Shown here: positions 23,222 through 35,569 of the stretch, in pieces
How the letters are laid out: each line of letters begins with the position of its first letter
How positions within the stretch are numbered: position 1 is the stretch's first letter
From: Heterobilharzia americana
Taxonomy: Eukaryota > Platyhelminthes > Trematoda > Strigeidida > Schistosomatidae
Assembly: GCA_944470555.2 (NCBI GenBank)
Contig: OX104129.1
Span: forward strand, 67,697,747-67,761,746
Direction: 5' to 3'
Length of the DNA stretch: 64,000 nucleotides
The notes under the pieces: generated by a model
What the model was told of the DNA's origin: nothing
The model's database searches: none
The model's input: only the letters and a program-made list of their open reading frames with translations
Position numbers and translations under genes: made by a program

Positions 23222-26200
23222 TGTGCGAAGAGTAACCCCTTCTGGTTAACTGGTTCACTAGTTACTAGCCAGTCGTAACAACGGAAAAACAGGGAAGGTT
23301 GAGCATAGCGCTAGAAACCCTAAACCAGAAAACCAATAAAGTCGCTAAACAAACTTCAAAGCACAAATATAATATAAAAAATATAAATTAACTTCTTCCT
23401 CGCTGGAATCGGGGAGACGAAATGATGTCGGTGGGTGAGAGCCTTCGAAAAGTCAATTGGCCGGTGAGCCTTCTCTCTGTTCATCAAAGCGAAAGTAAGA
23501 TTGGGAACATGCAATGTCCACACAATGTATGATTCTAGCAAGGCTGACCAGACTGCAAAAGAGATGAGAAGATATAGTATAGAAGTGTTAGGCTAGGAAT
23601 CTGAGAGGAATCAACAGATGGAATGGAAGTGGACTCTCCAAACTGTCAACTGGAGAGCAGTCAATAATCTACTCCGATATTGTCACCTAGACGACAACCA
23701 CGAGCACAGCACACTGAGTTTTCCAGTGGAGAGAAGAAGGAGGAATTCTACAGACAACTGCGATCACTACTGGACAAGACCACAACCCCAGTTGGCGACG
23801 GGCGCATCAACATTCTAATGCGTGACATGAATGTCAAATTGAGAAGAGCGGACAACACAGGAAGAGAAATCATCCATCATGGATCGAGATGCACTCGGTG
23901 AAATCAGGAATGAGAATGCAGAAGTGTTTGCAGACTTCTGAGCATTCAACCATTTGGTGATTGGAGGCGATGCAGTGTGTACAAACACAAGGATATTCAC
24001 AAGGAAGCCACATGGTTTCGATTTCACCAGATCAACACACTACACTAAATATCAGATCGACTTCATCTCAATGGGAAGAAAGTAAAGGAGACGCAGCCCA
24101 CTTGACACAAGATCAGATCAAGAAGAGGAGCAGATGTAGGTGGTTTACACCACTCAATATATAGTGCAAAGAAACAACCTGCAAAATCAAGTTGAAAGCC
24201 CTCACAGAAGTTGGTGATAGACCAGAGTTCAAGTTGAACACCCAGAACAGAAACTGAACTGAAGGACGAAACTTCGAAGGACATCTTCACGTCAGTCAGC
24301 CATCAGGACAAAATGGGAGATACTAGGCAACATCTCTGAGGAAACCTGTGTGGAAGAACACTGCATGTCTTTGAAAGAGATGTGGAAGGTAACCTGCATA
24401 ACCGTGTTAGCAAAGGAGGAAGAAACAAGGCAAAACAAGGAATGGATCTAGACTTGAATATGGAGGCTGATAAAGGAGGGAGAGGTAGATAGTGAAGCAG
24501 AAGATGAACCAGTGCAGTGCAGTGCATGGATGAACAATGAAAGGAGGAACTGAACACAAAATATAAAACACTATACGGGAGAAAGAAGAGAAGAAGAGTC
24601 CACCCAAACACAAAACACACCTCCACAACACTGTAGCAGGTGAAACAGAACAGGCTGCTGGTAGGAGAGACAGAGACTTAACAACACTATATTAAATAAC
24701 CAGGTTACTTACTGTCTGGGAAGAGATCAACGCAGAAGAGACCAGTGAAAGAAAGTGAATAAAAGCTAGTTAGCGGCAAAGAGGAGAAACAAAGGGAACG
24801 ATGAGGTGACCACTTTATAAAACTCTTGAATCGACCACTACTACCACTACCACTACCACCACCAACTGCAACTCGTCCAGAAATACTACCAGCAGCCCTG
24901 CCACAGAATTACCAGTGAACACAAACCCTCCGACAAAAGCAGAAGTGAATTCCTGAACGCCACACCATGAGGTTGCTGAAATCCGGAAAAGCAGGAGGAC
25001 CAGATGGAATTCCACCGAAAGCACTGAATACAGATGCATTGACAACAGCGACATGCTCACACCACTACTGCAGAAGGTTTACAAAGAAGGAAGAAAAGAT
25101 ACCTGCCGACTGATTGGAAGAAGGGCTACCTTGTCACACTACCAAAGAAGAGAAACCTAAGTTTTTGCAAGAACTGGCGCGGGATCATTCTCCACTCCTG
25201 TCCATCCCAAGCAAAATATCATGCCACATCATCCTGGAGAGACTGAACAATGTGCTGGATTCAAAATTGTGACTGGAACAGGCTGGCTGGCTTCAGGAAG
25301 AACAAATCATGTGCGCATCAAGTTGGAACGCCACTCTACGTATCATCATAGAACAGAGCATAGAATGAGAGTCAACTGCATCTTTACCTCAATTTCATCG
25401 ACTTTGAAAAGGCCTTCAACAGCGTCGACCATCAAGTAATTTTGCAGGCAGCTACTTCAACACTACAGTTTCAGTGTCACAAATCTTTATCAACCTCATT
25501 CAACAACTATATGAAGACGCCACATGCCAAGTGATTCACAATGGAGAGATCAGTGACGCCTTCGGAGTGAAGCGAAGACAGGAGTAGGACAAGGCTGCCG
25601 CCAACTATCATCGATCATCTTCATGATTGCTGTGGAATGGGTTATACAACAAACTGTGACGAGCGAGAAGATGGGCATACTCTGTTTGACTGATGAAAAG
25701 ACCTTAGAAGATTTGGATTTCGAAGATTAGGATTTATGTCTATTGTCTTGTGGCACAAACTCGAAGATGTACAGGCAAAAACCAACAAGTTGAGAGAAAA
25801 AGCAGAGAAGATGGCACTTCAAGTGAATGTAGAAAAGACGGAGGTGATGAGGATACCCAACCAACAACAACAAGCACCAATCACCATCAACGGGAGAAGT
25901 AGTCTCTTTGACCTTTCTAATTAGGCAGCATCGTTTCAACTACAGGTGATGGTGGCGGCACAGATGAGGATGTCGAAGCGGCAACGATCTGAAAGACAGC
26001 AACACAGGCCTTCATTAATCTGAAATCAGTGTCAAGATCCACTGTACTACACTCCATTGCACTGCACTCAGCATAATGCATGAACAAGATCCGGATTTTC
26101 AACACCTATGTCAAGTCAGTGCTTCTATGTGTTGGTTGAGAGACTTGGCGATTGCAAAAAGCATTTCCGACAAACTACAAACATTCATCATGAACAGCTG

Positions 26201-26567
26201 CCGCGGCCTACGCCCACCCGATACTGAAAATCGATCAGATGACCAGAAAGAATAAGCAAGAAGGAACTCACTGTGGTTGGCAACGTACCAACCAAGAATC
26301 TATCGCCCAAAAAATATGCAGAAACAAGTGGAGATAGATTAGGGATACAATGAGAAGACCGTTCATGGGGAATTATGCTCCAGGTCTTTGAGTGGAATCC
26401 AAAGAGAAAACGAAGAGTTGGGCGTCCGACGGTGACATGGAGATCACGTGTGGAAGAAATGGAATCTTCTTAGCAGTCGTGGAGCCAGGTTGAAAAGATT
26501 GCAGAGAATAGGGTGAAATAGCGACGTGCTACTGAAGCCCTATATTCCACTAGGAACCCAAGGGACA
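23222..26567 (+). mobile_element. LnA LINE, full-length but heavily decayed
   Basis: Starts like the intact copy (CTGGTTAACTGGTTCACTAG) and ends with CACTAGGAACCCAAGGGACA. It contains, in broken frames, the APE start (GTCCACACAATGTATG near 23520), the post-APE region, RT motif A as FIDFEKAFNSVDHQV near 25390-25440 (Asn replaces the usual Asp), and motif C as FED with a stop near 25715-25735. Many indels make it dead. It sits inside LnB sequence, so it is younger than that relic but older than the copy at 29134. Confidence 0.85.
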
Positions 26568-27400
26568 AATCAGTAAATGTAGAACACCTAGGCTGGCAAT
26601 TTGAAAATTTTGGGATGCATTTGTAACCAACTAAACACAAATTACTTTTGTAGGACTGGTTTTCACTGGTGCTTTTTGTAGAAATACGGAGTGAAATGGT
26701 TGTGCGCTTTTACTACTTCGCTTGCCTACGAAGTTGAGTCAGCCCTGACATGTCAGTGACCAACAAAGTCTCTGCACAGATACAGAAGGCGTCCGTCAGA
26801 TATTCGATTGCGTAATAAAAGTCTAGTGTACTGTTCAGGAGTTAGTTCTGACCTACTGCATGGTTATGAAAGACAGCTATTAAACGTGAAGGAAACAAGA
26901 AGGCTCCAGATGTCTGATCATTGTTCCCTTCATAGAAGTGATAGTGTCTCGTGGAATAAGTATGTCGGTAGTGCTGAAGTTGGGCATGGAGTTTTGGATA
27001 GGAGAGGTAATTCAGAGGATGAGGTTGTGAACCCATAACGACCCAAATAGCTGAGACATGCGTTACTAATGTCTAATCAGTCACTATCTGCCTCATCACT
27101 TATCGAAAAAATTTAGCCGAAGTAGGTTCAGGTTGAAAAGTGGTGAGAGGAGGTCATACAAAAACATGACATCAGTGCAAGAATTCTCTGACTGTTGGTC
27201 TTAGCAGTGCAGGGGAATGTCAAGTACCCACGCGATAACCAAAATCAGAGGTTAGAAACTCTAACCAAAGTAGCATTGAGTTAGTAGAAAGGTAAGTATA
27301 GTCACACCAAGACATTGCAGCATCAGCGTATGAAGTATTTTATTGTTCATCCAGGCCATATGAGGAGATGTAGGCTGCTTAGTTGGAGTTCTCGAGGCAA
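26568..27400 (+). pseudogene. LnB-type LINE fragment, 3' of the nested LnA
   Basis: Continues the interrupted LnB relic: GMHL, then the region after RT motif C (GWFS/VEIRSEMVV-type), then LQMSDHCSLHRSDSV, matching the FDHRCLRSI block. It goes on to the WIGH-like C-terminal block near 27040-27090. Multiple stops and frameshifts. Confidence 0.65.
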
Positions 27401-28030
27401 CAGGAATCACTGATTGAAGACCTACAGTGATTTCACTTGATATCAGTCACAAAGATGCATCTATTGGAAGATTCAATGTCTTGAGTACTTTCATTAACCC
27501 TCATTTGATTATACTCTCGTTTTTAATACACTGTGTCAACTTGAATGTAATTAATTTTTATCCACTTCTTCTAAGCATTCTCCTCTATGAAATGTATAAC
27601 TTGAACTTTGGTGTCAAGTTCTATGTTGATTTGTCTGTTTCTCGATTCCCCTTGACTAAGTAACAACATGGAAAAATCAGAAGTCAGTTGCGATTTAGTT
27701 TAGCCTGTGAGTTTAGTAGCCATTCCTAGGTAAGTAATGAAACGAAACGCACTCAGCTATCTTGTTTGTGTACATTCGAGCAGTAGGCAGTGGGTCTCAC
27801 CGATTGCGTAAGGGCTAGTGGTGCAATTACCTGACTGCCCAAACCTCGAAAGGTGGGGCGAGGTCCGAACCCGTGACCCAGCGATTAGTAGTCATTTCCC
27901 CGAACCACTGAAGTATAGCTCCACTACCGACTTCGACGACTACGTATAGTTACTTCCTTGTCTACCTTATCTTGTTATTGTTTATTTGAACAGGAAAAGA
28001 ACAGGTTACTAGATTACCAATGTAATAGAA
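27401..28030. other. No confident feature
   Basis: An ORF at 27427-27663 is hydrophobic and AT-rich, without splice context. A B-box-like inverse at about 27845-27900 hints at a decayed tRNA-derived element. Confidence 0.4.
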
Positions 28031-28037
28031 AGTGGAG

Positions 28038-28162
28038 TGATTGTAAAGGTCACCCTACCAGGTAAACCTCTTTATTTCGATTAAAAAGGTAAATTTTCAT
28101 AAAATAGAGAGATCTGATTGGTTATTTCAGTTGTTGTCAGGGTGATCTTTAAAGTCATTCTA
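28038..28162. repeat. M1 fold-back MITE
   Basis: Left end TTGTAAAGGTCACCCTACC, right half CTGATTGGTTATTTCAGTTG then AGGGTGATCTTTAAAGTC. About 125 bp. Confidence 0.8.
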
Positions 28163-28379
28163 GAAAGTGGCATATCACATGATTGAATAAGAACTGGATT
28201 ATGATAAGGACTTAAATCTTGTTAGTGAGGTAATTGGAAAACTGATCGATCAAAACTAGTTGAAACTCACTTCGACTTGTATATTGAATCATTAGTCTTA
28301 TATGGTTTTAAACTGGTAGAATAATTGGAAAATGGTAAAATCAAACCGAATAATTTAAATATAAACTTTCCAGGTTAGT

Positions 28380-28720
28380 TCCTGTGTACCAATAGGTACC
28401 TCCAACTACGTCTATCAATTCAAGTTTAACTCCCGAGGCAGATACATTGGAAGAACACAATGAAGAGAATATCTTAGATTTCCTGAACAAATTCCGAAGA
28501 GCTTAAGACTGACGGAAAGCAACACTTTGAATAGTGCAATCACTTGGCATCTGATTGATACTGGATATCAAGCAGATATCTTCAATTCCATCCAGATAAT
28601 AAGCAAACAAATGAGCTCAATTCTCTGAAGTCATAGACATTGAACGCCTCAAACCTGATTTATGCATTCAAAAAGAAGCTATAGTCAACCACTGTCTACC
28701 TTGGTAACCATTCTTGATCG
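28380..28720 (+). pseudogene. Penelope-like GIY-YIG endonuclease relic
   Basis: A broken frame reads YVYQF, then RGRYIGRTQ, the GIY-YIG hallmark with YIGRT intact, then LNSAITWHLIDTGYQ, corresponding to the SSI..HL..TGH block. It ends LKPDLCIQKEAIVNHCLPW, the usual PLE terminus. Several stops separate these blocks. It lies ~400 bp upstream of the intact LnA. Confidence 0.75.
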
Positions 28721-29116
28721 TTATTTGATTACATCATCTCTTGTCAACCCTAGATGTGTATTCCTTCACTTTAGCCTAGTTGCATCATATTTTGTCCATA
28801 TTGAATGATTTTCTTTCAATTAACTTAGCCTGACCCTCAGTATTTTGCCGACTTATCGTATGAACCACTTACGTAATCATATAGTGTTAAGTCTCTTTAT
28901 ATTTTTGCTGCTACTCTTATCATTACTTTTATTAGATAAACTTCTATTAGGTTACGTATATAATTGTGATCAATTATTAACTTCCCTTAAGTTTGCCGTT
29001 ATGATTGACTCTTAAGTCAGTGACTACTCCTATCCATCTTAACCATTGACCAAAATAGAAAGGATCCATTTTATTCTACTCCCATTGTTGTTCTAGTTGT
29101 TTTCAAATTAAATATG
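28721..29116. other. No recognisable feature
   Basis: Unassigned AT-rich target DNA of the LnA insertion that follows. Confidence 0.5.
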
Positions 29117-29133
29117 AATAACATTTCATGATA
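29117..29133. repeat. Target-site duplication, left copy
   Basis: AATAACATTTCATGATA here is repeated exactly at 32395-32411. The first bases overlap the (TAA)n tail of the element, so the true duplication is 12-17 bp. Confidence 0.85.
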
Positions 29134-29385
29134 ACCTCGCCTGGTTAACTAGTTTACTAGTTACTAGCCGGTCCTAAGCCCCGATAAAGAGGGAAGGTTG
29201 GGCATAGGGCTAGCAACCCTACCCCGTAAAACAAATCTAACCGCTAAACAAACTTCAAAGCACAAACAAAATATAAAAAATGAAAACAAACTTATTCCCC
29301 GCTGGAATCGGAGAGGCGAAATGACGCCAGTTGGTGAAAGCCTGACTTCGGGAAGCCAATTGGCCGATGTGTCTTCTCTCCCTCG

Positions 29386-30600
29386 ATGAAAGCGAAAGTA
29401 AACGTGGGGACATGGAATGTCCGCACGATGTTTGAACCCAGTAAGGCAGCCCAGATTGCAAAGGAGATGAGAAGGTATAACATCGAAGTGCTTGGGATTT
29501 GCGAAAGCAGATGGAATGGGAGTGGACTCTCCAAACTGTCAACTGGAGAGCAGTGTCAATAATCTACTCCGATATTGTCACCCAGACGCCAACCACGAGC
29601 ACACTGAGTTATGGAGTGGCTATCATGATGTCCTCAAGAGCATCGAAGGCTCTCATGCAGTGGGAACCAATCTCCTCCAGGATCATGACAGCAAGATTCA
29701 ACTCAAAAGGAAGAAAGGTCACAATCATACAATGTTATGCACCTACAAATAATGCAGAGCAAGAGAAGGAGGAGGATTTCTACAGACAACTTCAATCAAC
29801 ACTGGACAAGACGTCAGTTGGCGATATCAAAATTCTGATGGGCGACATGAATGCCAAACTGGGAGGGGACAACACGGGAAGAGAACTAACCATGGGTCGA
29901 GAGGCGCTAGGTGAAATGAATGAGAATGGAGAATTGTTTGCAGAATTCTGTGCATTCAACGATTTGGTGATTGGAGGCAGTGTGTTCAGGCACAAGGATA
30001 TCCACAAAGCGACATGGACTTCACCAGACACCAGGACACACTAAAAATCAAATCGACTTTATCTCAATCTCAAGAAAATGGAGACGCAGTCTACTTAACA
30101 CAAGGTCAAGAAGAGGAGCAGATGTAGGTTCAGACCACTACCTAGTGCAAGGAACCTTCCAAATCAAGTTAAAAGCCTTCAAGGAAGCTGGTGATAGACC
30201 TCAATTCAAGTACAACACTCGGAAACTGAAGGATGAAACTACAAAGGAGATCTTCAAAGCAGCCATCAAGACAAAATGGGAGACATCGAGGGACATCCCT
30301 GAAGAAACCTGTGTAGAAGAACACTGGAAGTCTTTGAAAGCTATGTGGAAAGAAACCTGCACAACAGTATTAGGAAGGAATAAGAAAGAAGACAAGGAAT
30401 GGATCTCGACGGATACCTGGAAGCTGATAGAGGAGGGAGAGGAGGATGGTGAAGCAGAAGATAAACCAGTGCAAGGATGCTCAACGACAAGAGGAACTGA
30501 GCACAATGTATAAAACACTGGACAAAGAAGTGAAGAAGAGTGCACGCAAAGACAAAAGACACTTCTACGACACACTGGCAAGTGAAGCAGAACAGGCTGC
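29386..30600 (+). pseudogene. LnA APE-type endonuclease domain, frameshifted
   Basis: The start ATG at 29386 gives MKAKVNVGTWNVRTMF, with the TWNVRTM block, and LGICESRWNGSG holding the catalytic Glu of APE nucleases. A frameshift at about 29548-29600 moves the frame to IIQCYAPTN, then LMGDMNAKLG (metal/phosphate site) and GELFAEFCAFNDLVIGG. A second shift near 30035 leads to NQIDFISI and VGSDHYLV, whose Asp-His pair is the last catalytic motif. All catalytic blocks survive across frames, so the decay is recent. Role: nicks target DNA to prime reverse transcription. Confidence 0.85.
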
Positions 30601-30627
30601 AGGTAAGAGAGAAGAGACCTGACGACA

Positions 30628-32381
30628 TTGTATCAAATAACCAGGTTGCTATCAGGGAAGAGACCAACACAGATGAAACCAATAAAAGATGAAGAAGGAA
30701 ATTTAATTACAAAGGAAGAGAAACAGAGGAAACGATGGGCCGACCACTTCAAGAAGCTCTTGAATCGACCACCACCTGCACTTCGTCCAGAAATACCACC
30801 TGCAGCCTCCGAACTACAAGTGAACATTAATCCCCCAACGAAAATGGAAGTCCTGAACGCCATAAAGCTACTGAAATGCGGGAAAGCAGCAGGACCAGAT
30901 GGAATACCGCCAGAAGCACTGAGAACAGATGCAGAGACAACAGCGGACATGCTCACACCACTATTGCAGAAGGTGTGGAGGGAAGAGAAGGTACCTGGCA
31001 GTGATTGGAAGAAGGGTTACCTTGTCAAACTGCCGAAGAAGGGAGACCTCAGTGCTTGCAAGAACTGGCGCGGAATCACTCTCCTATCCACCCCAAGTAA
31101 AATATTAAGCCGCATCATCCTGGAGAGGCTTAAAGACGCACTGGATTCAAAACTACGACCGGAACAGGCAGGCTTCAGGAAGTACAAATCATGTGCAGAC
31201 CAAATTGCAACGCTTCGTATCATCATAGAACAGAGCATAGAATGGCAATCAGCTCTATACCTCAACTTCATCGACTTTGAGAAGGCCTTTGACAGCGTCG
31301 ACCGAGAAGTAATTTGGAAACTGCTTCAATACTACGGAGTACCGCAAACCTTTATCCGCCTCATTCAACAACTATATGAAGATGCCACATGCCAAGTAAT
31401 TCACAATGGGAAGCTCAGTGATGCCTTTGAAGTGAAGACAGGAGTGAAACAAGGTTGCCTACTATCCCCCATGATATTCCTTATTGTGGTGGACTGGATC
31501 ATGCAGCAAACAGTAGGCAGCGAGAAGAGGGGGATACACTGGCACTGCGGAAAAGAACCTAGAAGACTTGGATTTCGCCACGATGACTTATGCCTAATGT
31601 CACACAAACTTGAAGATCTGCAGGCAAAAACTAACAAGTTGATAGAAGAGGCAGGGAAGACGGGACTTCAGGTGAATATAGAGAAGACAGAAGTGATGAA
31701 GATACCGCACCAACAACTCCAACAACAACAACAAACTCCAATCACCGTCAACGGGAGAAACTTGAAGGAAGTAACCTCCTTCACTTATCTAGGAAGCACT
31801 GTTTCAACTACAGGCGGGACGGACGAGGACGTCAAAGTCAGAATCGGAAAAGCAAGACAGGCGTTCATTAGCCTGAAACCAGTGTGGAGATCTTCTGCAC
31901 TCAGCATGCGGAACAAGATACGGATTTTCAACACCAACGTCAAGTCAGTGCTCTTGTATGGCTCAGAGACTTGGCGCGTCACGAAAGGCATTTCCAATAA
32001 ACTACAGACATTCATCAACAACTGCTTACGCTCGCTCGCTGAAGATCAGATGGCCAGAAAAAGAATAAGCAACAAGGAACTCTGGGAACGAACCAACCAA
32101 GAACCTATCACGCAACAAATATGCAGGAAGAAGTGGAGATGGATTGGCCATGCACTGAGAAGGCCGACTGAGGACATCACGCGTCAGGCCAGGCCCTCGA
32201 GTGGAATCCCCATGGGAAGCGACGAGTTGGGCGACCGAGGGTGACATGGAGGAGGTCATGCGAAGAGGAAATGAGAGGTTGTGGGCTGTCGTGGAACCAG
32301 GTTCAAAAGATCTCAGAGAACAGAGGTCACTGGAGGCGTGCTACTGAAGCCCTATGTTCCACTAGGAACCCAAGGGACTAA
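30628..32381 (+). pseudogene. LnA reverse transcriptase domain, nearly open, motif C altered
   Basis: Open from 30628 to 32244. Blocks: GKAAGPDGIPPEAL, LPKKGDLSACKNWRGITLLS, EQAGFRKYKSCADQIATLR, motif A FIDFEKAFDSVDRE, motif B TGVKQGCLLSPMIF. Motif C should read LDFADDLCLMS (as near 52510-52560), but here it reads LGFRHDDLCLMS because of two small insertions (near 31532 and 31572) that restore the frame. Then VNIEKTEVMK, LLYGSETWRVTK and KKWRWIGHALRRP. A last frameshift near 32200 breaks the final block, which in the right frame ends STRNPRD and the stop. The FADD loss should prevent polymerisation. Confidence 0.85.
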
Positions 32382-32394
32382 TAATAATAATAAT

Positions 32395-32411
32395 AATAAC
32401 ATTTCATGATA
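32395..32411. repeat. Target-site duplication, right copy
   Basis: Exact repeat of 29117-29133, directly after the TAA tail. Confidence 0.85.
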
Positions 32412-32454
32412 GACGGTTATCATATTCAGTTACAGTGTATCAAACAATAACTGA

Positions 32455-32660
32455 TACTTGTTGCAAAAGAGGTGGTTCTCGTGCCCCAACTGCCTAGTGG
32501 ATAACGCTTTGGCATTTGAAACGATGAGCACTGGGCGTGAATCTCAATGGGGACAACATCACTCACTGAAATGCAGGCAAATCCAGCTGGTGAGTCCCAA
32601 CTAAGACGAAACGTGCGTCCTAGGTTCTGCTGCTAGCTACTACCCATCATTACTATGGAG
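32455..32660 (+). mobile_element. S1 element, near full 3' part
   Basis: Has the tRNA-like head (GCCTAGTGGATAACGC), a decayed B-box, hammerhead 32581-32625 with CTGGTGA (A6 changed to G), stem II GTCC/AGAC with one break, GAAAC, and the CATCATTACTAT tail. Confidence 0.75.
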
Positions 32661-33230
32661 TAGGAAATATAAACTTCAGCGCTGTGTCCACAGGTAAACG
32701 TCACAATGGACAATGCACAATGTACACTATGCACTGATACCTAATGTGGCAAAACATGCGTGTTATAATCTTAATATAGTCAAGGTCAGTTTATTCTCAC
32801 ATGTATAGAAGAGGCATCCTAAGGGAATAAAGCAACTTGTTTTCGCTCAAACATTCCTAACAGAAGTGAAGTTACCTTATTTTCAAGTGGAAAATTTTAC
32901 ACCTGAAAAATATGCTCTGAAAGTATAATTCTTATTTTTGTTCAAAAGATGTTTCTGGCTGTCACTTTTCATGATGACTTGCATTTCTATAGTGGTGCGA
33001 ATCGACTTTCATCAGATACTCTTGAACATCATAAGCAACTGGAAACCATGTATTTCAATATGCAGTTATCGCCAGTCAACTAAAAGCCATATAAACAGAT
33101 AATTGTTTTTCTTAAGATAGTGTAATTCAAAAGTGAAGTTTGTCTGAACAATGTGATGCATTTGTGCTATACATTTTGAACAAGCTGATCATACATTTAT
33201 TTATCCAAACAATTTCTCTAATTTGGAAGC
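32661..33230. other. No recognisable feature
   Basis: Unassigned AT-rich DNA. Confidence 0.5.
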
Positions 33231-33234
33231 TTGT

Positions 33235-33460
33235 GGGAATTTTATTGATTTCAGGCTGATATTCATAGTGGACTGACATCAGTTTGAGGAACATCGGAAA
33301 TCTGGGAGCACCTGCCAGCTGTTTCGTCTTAGTATAGGGCTCCTCAGCAGTGCACACCCATGACCCCGCTAGGGATCGAACCTAGAACCTTCATGTTCTA
33401 ATGTTTTCAATCTTTCTCCAACTGATGTCATTCTACGATGGATACCAACCTGAAATCTAT
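33235..33460. mobile_element. S2 element with opposed second tail
   Basis: The minus arm 33235-33400 carries tail, hammerhead (CTGAGGA, GCCC-loop-AGAC, GAAA, cleavage triplet changed to GGC) and the start of the tRNA-like head. From 33408 a short plus arm repeats the S2 tail (CAACTGATGTCATTC, GATACCAACCTGAA). Same head-to-head layout as other S2 copies. Confidence 0.7.
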
Positions 33461-34380
33461 CTACCTATCTGAATCTTCACAGTCGTTTCTTGAAGCCATT
33501 TAGGTGCAAGTTCTCCCACCCTCAACTGTATGTGTCCACACATACACATGTAAACTGGCAAACCCAATGGGATATGATGTAACCATTTTGCACTGTTTAG
33601 GTATGCTGTAAAGCATATGTTTTGTTTTCTCCATAATAATAAGCTAGCTGTATAACACGATTTCCTAATGGTTGACGTTAGCGTACGTCTCAAAATTATA
33701 CTATGATATGGATATTTATCTTAGGAACTGTGTATGGAGTTGGCTCCGATGCTAGCTGACTCCTACAACTGTTTATAAACTTCAGCGGATGGATATCCGT
33801 TTTCCTTGAGTGTTTTGGTCATTAATTTGATATCTTCACCCAACATATCTGATTCACAGGTAAGATAAATCCTACTAAACAAGCATTGTATTAAACCTCG
33901 CTTGTATTGGGTCAGTATCAAAGTAAATGATTACAAAATTCTTAATTCGTAGCGAAGGCAACAAGACTGAGTGTAATCCAGTTGTAAAATTCGACAGTAA
34001 TACGTCTTGGCAACAAATTTCTTTTACAAAACAATTTCTTACCTTCTCAATGTCGAGAATCGTGTGAAGAAAGTAATCAGAACTGTATGTTATATACTAC
34101 TAACTATCGACATGAGTAGTTCGAAACCATTTTGTCTGATTACTAGTAGTACTGTCTAACTGAATCAAAGTGACTTATACAATGACCTATCGTTTCGCTC
34201 ATTCAGGGCCAACTTCACCAGTGATGTGTATCGACTGATTCGGACAGTAAAAAACCCACTTAAATCAATACTCTGTATTTAACAGTCAGTATGATGTATT
34301 TATCAAAGAAGGCCAATGTCTTAGAAATGACTCATCCACTGAACTTGAAATACATGTAGAATGAACGAATACTTCTCTAA
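33461..34380. other. No recognisable feature
   Basis: Unassigned DNA. The short ORF on the minus strand at 33457-33693 lacks any recognisable content. Confidence 0.5.
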
Positions 34381-34383
34381 CAC

Positions 34384-34765
34384 ACTGGGTGATAATTGAA
34401 AATGAAACGTTAATTTGGGCCGTCGAGTGATTCGAACAAGAGACCACCGAGTTTTCGGCGCAACGCTTTACCAACTCACCCAAAACACCTGGCTGGTGAC
34501 CAAATTTTTATTTCACTCCAATCACAGAAGGTTTCGCTCGACCGCCATGTGAATTCATGACCTGTTATTATCGCTTGACCATACTCACATTAGCTGCCCA
34601 GTCAAAACTTCTAATCCCAACCTAAATCTACTTGAATTAAAGAGGTGGGGCATAGTATGAATCACCTGTTTGACTATCTGAAATAACCATCGTTTGGCTG
34701 ACTTGTATCTTGATGCTCAGTAACGATTGGAAGTGAAATGAAAATGTAAGCTGCGATAGGACTTA
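34384..34765 (-). mobile_element. T1 SINE, plus second T1 tail
   Basis: The minus-strand copy at 34384-34650 includes the inverse B-box and A-box regions and the CACATGGCGG / TTGACTGGGCAGC head segment of T1. A second minus-strand T1 tail and body fragment follows at 34670-34765, so two copies lie in tandem. Confidence 0.7.
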
Positions 34766-34959
34766 TGATAGTTCACTTAGAGCAACAAACAAATCAAGTA
34801 GTACATGCTGTACAAACATCGTCTGAAATCTTCATATTTCCTTTCTATATTATTGATGAATGTTTTAGTATTTATAATAAATAAATCACACTGGAAGATA
34901 GATATGATTGTTAACATTTAAATATTTATGCCTAATATGATTTGTGGGTAGTGGTGGTG

Positions 34960-35100
34960 GTTGTGGTTGGATAGCAGTGAACTCTAGGACGCATGTTTCA
35001 TCCTTTTTGGGCCTTGTCAACTGGATGTACCTGCATCTGAATGAGGGATGGCCACTCCGCTCCAAACTCCAGAGTGTCATCCACTAGCCTAATGAAGTAG
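34960..35100 (-). mobile_element. S1 element, decayed
   Basis: The minus strand shows TTGACAAGGCCC in place of the CTGANGA strand and GGATGAAAC on the other side of stem II, with the family's flanking segments. Not a functional hammerhead. Confidence 0.65.
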
Positions 35101-35569
35101 GACTTTTTGCTTAATCTTTGAAAGATGAACTGTCTACTAAATCCGTAATTATTACTCCGATACACCTTTCTCTCCCTCAATCATTATTCATACATGGATG
35201 CATACACCCATACAAAGCATAAAACAAAGACACACACTTATTTCTATTCAGAAAATTGTCAGACATTCATTTCCCACTGTCAAATGCATATTGAAAAAGC
35301 TAACGCTATATCAGTGTATGCTCTGTGCACCATATACGTATGGACTAAAATGTGTTGCAGACAAACACATGTGGAGAGAGTATAGATAAGTAGATAGACA
35401 GACAGACAAACAAACATTTGACCTATATCAGGACCGACCTTAATAAGTTGGTATAGTCTGAAGACAACTTCCTTTTGTCCCCCACTCCCCGTTAAAAAGA
35501 CAAAATTCTACCATAAAACAGGATGACCAATTAACAAATGAGAAGCTAATTGCACGGTTCACGCTGAAA

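Larger units (their letters stand above)
29134..32394 (+). mobile_element. LnA LINE, full-length copy with target-site duplication
   Basis: About 3.26 kb, one APE-plus-RT coding region, no LTRs, (TAA)n tail. The 5' leader is 250 bases, the coding region starts at ATG 29386, and the stop at 32379-32381 merges with the tail. The short exact duplications on both sides mark a complete retrotransposition. Coding capacity is damaged (see the two pseudogene entries). The type is APE-bearing and non-LTR. Clade (RTE-like or I/Nimb-like) cannot be settled by eye. Confidence 0.9.

Noticed and set aside
30201..30956. Minus-strand ORFs of 107-126 codons opposite LnA
   Set aside because: Shadows of the LnA coding strand; hydrophobic composition reflects the antisense of Lys/Glu-rich sequence.
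29117..32411. LnA at 29134-32394 as an active autonomous element
   Set aside because: At least two frameshifts in the endonuclease, loss of the FADD motif and a frameshift before the C-terminus.
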